A DNA stretch of 8,863 nucleotides, from assembly GCA_964607915.1 (NCBI GenBank), contig CAZSMU010000149.1, positions 1 through 8,863 on the forward strand, in the 5' to 3' direction. Below are positions 5,299 to 8,863 of the stretch, piece after piece. Origin of the DNA: JADJPL01 sp964607915. Lineage in GTDB: Bacteria; Bacteroidota; Bacteroidia; Chitinophagales; Saprospiraceae. The notes under the pieces are model-generated. The model saw nothing but the letters and a program-made list of their open reading frames with translations, ran no database searches and was not told the DNA's origin. Position numbers and translations under genes: made by a program. How positions within the stretch are numbered: position 1 is the first letter of the stretch; every line of letters begins with the position of its first letter.

Positions 5299-7671
5299 AT
5301 GAGGCCTCTTTCAAAAATGGTTGCCCTTTTGGCCCTGGCAGGTGCTTATGGCGGCTGTTCCACCCCTGAGCCCGTACTCACCATTCCCCGTCCCGGACCC
5401 GAAAAAATCAATTTCAAAGCGGTACCGTTCAATCTCGAAGACGTACAGCTCCTCCCCGGGCCTTACCTGCGCGCCATGGAGTTAGACATGCAAAGTATAC
5501 TGGCGTATGAGCCCGACCGTCTGCTGGCCAAGTTCCGCAAGGAGGCCGGTTTGGCCCCGAAAGCGGAGCATTACCATGGCTGGGAGGACGAAACCATTGC
5601 CGGGCACACCCTGGGGCACTACCTGAGTGCCTGCGCCCACCTGTACAAATCCAGCGGCGACATCCGCTTTTTGGAGCAGGTGCGCTACGTCGTGCAGGAA
5701 CTCGCCGAATGCCAGGACGTGGACGGCTCGGGATACGTAGCCGCCATCCCCAATGGGAAGCGCATCCTGGGCGAAGAGGTAGCTTCCGGGAATATCAAGG
5801 CGCAACCTTTTTACCTGAATGGCCTTTGGGCCCCTTTTTACAACCTCCACAAGACTATGGCCGGCTTGCGCGACGCCTTCAGGCTCTGCGGCAACCGCCA
5901 GGCACTGGTCGTGGAAAAACGCATGGCAGACTGGATATACGCCATGGTTTCCCGAATGACAGCGGAACAGGTCCAGACCATGCTCGCCTGCGAACACGGA
6001 GGCATGAACGAAGTACTGGCCGACCTCCATGCCGATACCGGGGAAGACCGATACATGGAGCTGTCCGACAAATTTTTTCACAAAGCCGTGCTAGACCCCT
6101 TGGTCAAGGGCGAGGACGCACTCTCCGGGCTCCATGCCAATACCCAGATTCCCAAACTGATCGGGCTGGCGCGGCGCTATGAGCTGACCGCCAATGAAAA
6201 CGAACGCCAGGCCGCCTGGTTTTTCTGGGACCGCGTAGTCTATCACCATTCCTACACCACCGGCGGACACGGCAACCACGAATATTTTGGCGACCCCGAC
6301 AAACTCCGCGATCGACTGAGCGACGAGACGACCGAGACCTGTAACGTATATAATATGCTGAAATTGACCCAGCGGTTGTTCATGCAGGAAGCTGCCCCCG
6401 AATTGGCAGACTACACCGAGCGCGCCCTGCTCAACCACATCCTCTCCTCCCAGCACCCGCGGGACGGGCGGGTCATCTACAATCTCTCCCTCGAAATGGG
6501 CGGCCGCAAAACCTATCAAAACCCCCTGGATTTCACCTGCTGCATCGGCAGCGGCATGGAGAACCACAGCAAGTATAATGGAGATATCTATTACCATCTC
6601 GAGAATACCCTTTTTATCAACCAGTTTATCGCCTCCGAACTCAACTGGCGGGAAAAGGGCCTGGTCGTACGCCAGGAAACCAGCTTTCCCGAGCAGCAAA
6701 AGACCAGCCTGGTATTCCGCTGCCAGAAACCGGTTGACCTGAAATTGAAAATCCGCTACCCGAAGTGGCTCAAACCCGGGCAGTTGTACATCCGCATCAA
6801 CGGGCGTAAGATCGCAGCACCAGGCAACCCCGGATCCTACATCGAACTGTTCAGCCAATGGAAAAACGGAGATCGCGTGGACATAGACCTCCCCTTCGAA
6901 CTTCGCCTCGACCCCATGCCAGACGACCCCAACCGGGTCGCTGTCTGCTATGGCCCGCTCGTGCTGGCCGGCGACCTCGGCCCGGAAGATGTGCCCAACC
7001 CCTATGACCGCGAATTCGTGCCCGTACTCAAAACGACGGAGCGGAACCCCGCCCGCTGGCTCGCCCCCGTCGAAGGACAACCCAACACTTTCCAAAGCCG
7101 CGGAATCGGCTACCCACAGGATATAGTGCTCCGGCCTTTTTACCTAACCCATAACCGCCGCTATTCCGTTTACTGGGATATCATGTCGGAAGAAACCTGG
7201 AAAAAGCGGGAAGAAGAATATCTCAAAAACCAGGTGTACAAAAAACTCCTGGAAGAAAAGTCAGTGGACTATCTGGTTTTTGGCAACGAGCGAATGGAAA
7301 TGGTACACCAACTCAACGGCGCAGGAAGCAATGTCGGGCGGCACCAGGATCGCAGCTACCGACAGGCCGAGCGCGGAGGCTGGTTCTCCTGCCGCTTGAA
7401 AACAGACCCCGAAAGTCCCATGATGCTGGAGGCAGAGTACTGGGGCGGTTTTACCGGATCTAAGACCTTCGATATCCTGGTGGATGGGCAAAAGGTTGCT
7501 ACCGAAAATATTACCGGCAAAGCCGAAGGGCGTTTTGTGCAGGTCAAATACCCTATCCCCCCGGCGTTGACCAAGGGCAAAACAGAGGTGGAACTGCGCT
7601 TTGAACCCCATTCCGGGCACCGGGCGGGGCCTGTGTTCACCGTTTGGATGCTGAAAACAGAAACTAATTGA
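5299..7671 (+). CDS. Secreted beta-L-arabinofuranosidase-type glycoside hydrolase, GH127/GH146 (DUF1680)
   Basis: The product has 790 residues. A hydrophobic N-terminus ends at C20 (AYGGC|STPEP), a likely though imperfect lipobox, so the enzyme is probably a lipoprotein facing the periplasm or cell surface. The catalytic (alpha/alpha)6 domain spans about 40-445, including GWEDETIAGHTLGHYLSA (94-111) and YNLHKTMAGLRDA (181-193). The zinc-thiolate active site of HypBA1 is recognisable: E346 and C348 in TETCNVYNM, and the C414-C415 pair in FTCCIGSGMENH. By analogy with HypBA1 (E338, C340, C417, C418), C414 is the nucleophile; E328 in GNHEYF is the candidate acid/base. A beta-sandwich domain follows (about 450-560, with VAVCYGPLVLAGDL), then a segment with RRYSVYWDIMSEETWKKREEEY (620-641) and a C-terminal beta domain of DUF6805 type (about 700-786). 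Length and architecture match the roughly 800-residue Bacteroidota members. Such enzymes usually remove beta-L-arabinofuranose, though one GH127 member acts on another branched pectic sugar, so exact substrate is open. Divergent from the mutarotase-symporter operon. Confidence 0.92.
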   Translation: MRPLSKMVALLALAGAYGGCSTPEPVLTIPRPGPEKINFKAVPFNLEDVQLLPGPYLRAMELDMQSILAYEPDRLLAKFRKEAGLAPKAEHYHGWEDETIAGHTLGHYLSACAHLYKSSGDIRFLEQVRYVVQELAECQDVDGSGYVAAIPNGKRILGEEVASGNIKAQPFYLNGLWAPFYNLHKTMAGLRDAFRLCGNRQALVVEKRMADWIYAMVSRMTAEQVQTMLACEHGGMNEVLADLHADTGEDRYMELSDKFFHKAVLDPLVKGEDALSGLHANTQIPKLIGLARRYELTANENERQAAWFFWDRVVYHHSYTTGGHGNHEYFGDPDKLRDRLSDETTETCNVYNMLKLTQRLFMQEAAPELADYTERALLNHILSSQHPRDGRVIYNLSLEMGGRKTYQNPLDFTCCIGSGMENHSKYNGDIYYHLENTLFINQFIASELNWREKGLVVRQETSFPEQQKTSLVFRCQKPVDLKLKIRYPKWLKPGQLYIRINGRKIAAPGNPGSYIELFSQWKNGDRVDIDLPFELRLDPMPDDPNRVAVCYGPLVLAGDLGPEDVPNPYDREFVPVLKTTERNPARWLAPVEGQPNTFQSRGIGYPQDIVLRPFYLTHNRRYSVYWDIMSEETWKKREEEYLKNQVYKKLLEEKSVDYLVFGNERMEMVHQLNGAGSNVGRHQDRSYRQAERGGWFSCRLKTDPESPMMLEAEYWGGFTGSKTFDILVDGQKVATENITGKAEGRFVQVKYPIPPALTKGKTEVELRFEPHSGHRAGPVFTVWMLKTETN

Positions 7672-7697
7672 TAGGGAAAACCTGGGGTTTATATTCG
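7668..7697 (+). promoter_or_regulatory. Candidate promoter of the oxidoreductase gene
   Basis: TTG (7668-7670), a 19-bp spacer and TATATTCG (7690-7697) fit TTTG-N19-TAnnTTTG with one mismatch in each box (ATTG for TTTG, C for T in the -7 box). The -33 box overlaps the glycosidase stop codon. Transcription would start near 7704, giving a leader of about 135 nt that contains the hairpin at 7728-7775. Confidence 0.35.
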
Positions 7698-7727
7698 AGC
7701 CTAATTCAGTGTCTTAACCATTCGTTC

Positions 7728-7775
7728 TCTGCTTACTTTCTTTTTTTGCTCGCCCAAAAAAAGAAAGTAAGCAGA
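7728..7775. repeat. 20-bp perfect inverted repeat with 8-nt loop, REP-like palindrome
   Basis: The left arm (7728-7747, beginning TCTGCTTACTTTC and ending in seven T) pairs perfectly with the right arm (7756-7775, seven A then GAAAGTAAGCAGA) across the loop GCTCGCCC. The T and A runs are at the loop side of the stem, and no T tract follows the stem on either strand, so it is not a standard intrinsic terminator. It lies between the glycosidase and the oxidoreductase and could stop transcription inefficiently or protect RNA ends. The form resembles dispersed intergenic palindromes of Bacteroidota genomes; copy number cannot be seen from one window. Confidence 0.8.
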
Positions 7776-7837
7776 ACCCCACTTATCGCCCACCGTAGGC
7801 GGGTGCTAAATAGTTACTAACACCTTATCATAGAACC

Positions 7838-8857
7838 ATGATGTCCTCTCCTGTACTCCGTGTAGCTATCATAGGCTTCGGCCTGTCGGGCAAGACCTTA
7901 CAAGCCCCATTTTTTGCCCGCCATCCCTCCTTTCAGATTCGGCGGATCACGACCAAAAGCCAGGACCCCACGCGCCTGTACCCCGGGGTTATCCGGACGG
8001 ATTCCCTTGAGGAAGTGCTGGAGGATCCCGATATTGATTTGGTGAGCATCTGCTCGCCGGATGCTACCCATTTCCCCTATGCACGCCGCGCCTTGCTCGC
8101 CGGAAAACACGTGCTGGTAGAAAAACCCGTCACGTCCAGTTCGGAAGAAGCCCTGGAGCTTGTCCGCCTGTCGAGACAAGTGGGCAAAAAGTTTTTTGTC
8201 TTCCAGAACCGACGCTTTGACAGCGACTTCCGCACGGTCCGGGAAGTGCTGGAGCAGGGGTTGCTGGGCACGGTGGTGCGCTACGAAGCCCACTACAACC
8301 GCTTCAAACCGGAGCTCAGTGCAAAACCATGGAAGGAAGAAGTGACCCCCTCCAGCGGCATCCTCTACGGGCTGGGCACCCATATCCTGGACCAGGCTAT
8401 TGCCCTTTTCGGCAAGCCGCTCGACACATGGGGGCAGACGACCCGGGAACGGGAGGGCTCTATCATTGACGATGCCTTCGACCTGCACCTCGACTACGGC
8501 AGGTTAAAGGTACATCTCAGTTCCAGTTTACTCGTGCGGGAGGAGACGCCCCGCTACGTCCTCCACGGAACAAAAGGCTCTTTCGTGAAATACGGAATAG
8601 ACCCGCAGGAAGACCACCTCAAAGCCGGTCTTATGCCCGGAATGCCCGGCTTTGGGCACGAGGAGACTGCTACCCGCGGCATTTTACACACCCAAATGGG
8701 AGCACTCTCTTTCCGGGGGCATGTGGAAACCCTCCCGGGAGACTGGGGTATCCTCTTTCAAAACCTGGCCGACAGCATCCTGCACGATGCTCCTTCGCTT
8801 ATCCCTATGGACGATATACTGGAGCAGATGCGCATCCTGGAACAGATCAAACGATGA
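7838..8857 (+). CDS. Gfo/Idh/MocA-family NAD(P)-dependent oxidoreductase, scyllo-inositol dehydrogenase (YdgJ/IolU)-like
   Basis: The product has 339 residues with no signal peptide, so it is cytoplasmic. An N-terminal Rossmann fold (about 6-125) opens with VAIIGFGLSGKT, whose G13-x-G15-x-x-G18 binds NAD(P). VLVEKPVT (93-99) holds the family's EKP motif with catalytic K96. The C-terminal alpha/beta domain contains GILYGLGTHILDQAIALFG (174-192), with H182 and D185 at the usual catalytic positions. Shared stretches such as FQNRRFDSDFRTV, SGILYGLGTH and GSFVKYGIDPQEDHLK resemble Escherichia coli YdgJ and Bacillus IolU, NADP-linked scyllo-inositol dehydrogenases, as I recall those sequences. Substrate could still be another polyol or aldose. 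The start at 7838 has a second ATG immediately after it (7841) which may be the real one. It follows the glycosidase by 166 bp and may have its own promoter. A role in sugar processing alongside the locus is inference. Confidence 0.9.
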   Translation: MMSSPVLRVAIIGFGLSGKTLQAPFFARHPSFQIRRITTKSQDPTRLYPGVIRTDSLEEVLEDPDIDLVSICSPDATHFPYARRALLAGKHVLVEKPVTSSSEEALELVRLSRQVGKKFFVFQNRRFDSDFRTVREVLEQGLLGTVVRYEAHYNRFKPELSAKPWKEEVTPSSGILYGLGTHILDQAIALFGKPLDTWGQTTREREGSIIDDAFDLHLDYGRLKVHLSSSLLVREETPRYVLHGTKGSFVKYGIDPQEDHLKAGLMPGMPGFGHEETATRGILHTQMGALSFRGHVETLPGDWGILFQNLADSILHDAPSLIPMDDILEQMRILEQIKR

Positions 8858-8863
8858 CCCCTC
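8854..8863 (+). CDS. Possible start of a downstream gene overlapping the oxidoreductase stop
   Basis: ATGA at 8854-8857 joins a possible ATG to the oxidoreductase TGA, the 4-bp overlap seen in translationally coupled operons. Only three codons (M-T-P) and one extra base remain before the window ends, so the product is unknown and the start may be fortuitous. Confidence 0.25.

Noticed and set aside
5482..6081. A 199-codon minus-strand open frame opposite the glycosidase N-terminal half
   Set aside because: Antisense to conserved GH127 catalytic-domain sequence, with no promoter or family motif of its own.
6091..7095. A 334-codon open frame on the minus strand opposite the glycosidase
   Set aside because: It is antisense to a gene with intact catalytic motifs, has no recognisable domain, and is explained by GC-rich codon bias keeping the opposite frame open.
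7728..7775. Reading the hairpin as an ordinary rho-independent terminator or a CRISPR repeat
   Set aside because: There is no downstream T tract, and only one copy without spacer-repeat periodicity is present in the window.
7898..8488. A 196-codon minus-strand open frame opposite the oxidoreductase
   Set aside because: The opposite strand encodes an intact Rossmann-fold enzyme; this frame has no recognisable features.

Overview
The window reads as chromosomal DNA from a member of the Bacteroidota. The evidence is a seven-helix membrane-anchored AraC-type regulator, Bacteroidota-style promoters (TTTG, 19 bp spacer, TAnnTTTG) in place of clear Shine-Dalgarno sites, lipoprotein signal peptides, and a family GH127/GH146 glycosidase with the C-terminal domains usual in that phylum. 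The genus cannot be fixed from the sequence. Most of the window is GC-rich; the regulator gene and its upstream region (1-1320) look more AT-rich.

Layout. On the minus strand, 1-1199 holds a membrane-anchored AraC-family regulator cut by the left edge. Positions 1200-1403 form its upstream region and contain a cluster of helically phased repeats. A tight minus-strand operon follows: lipoprotein aldose 1-epimerase (5039-3882), a small PepSY membrane protein (3866-3300) and a sodium:solute symporter (3230-1404). A good promoter sits just upstream, at 5094-5064. Positions 5040-5298 are the divergent intergenic region and contain a 77-bp inverted-repeat element. On the plus strand come a secreted GH127/GH146-type beta-L-arabinofuranosidase (5299-7671), an intergenic region with a 20-bp perfect hairpin (7728-7775), and a Gfo/Idh/MocA oxidoreductase (7838-8857). 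The oxidoreductase stop codon overlaps a possible next start codon at the right edge.

Working model (inference): the lipoprotein glycosidase trims beta-linked L-arabinofuranose, or a related sugar, from plant or algal glycans outside the inner membrane. The lipoprotein mutarotase speeds equilibration of the released sugar anomers. The sodium symporter carries the sugar across the inner membrane. The AraC-type membrane regulator beside the operon is a candidate sensor. The oxidoreductase could process a polyol, inositol or sugar in the cytoplasm. No SusC/SusD pair is visible in the window, so the transported substrate is probably a mono- or small oligosaccharide. No tRNA, rRNA, CRISPR array or transposase gene was seen.
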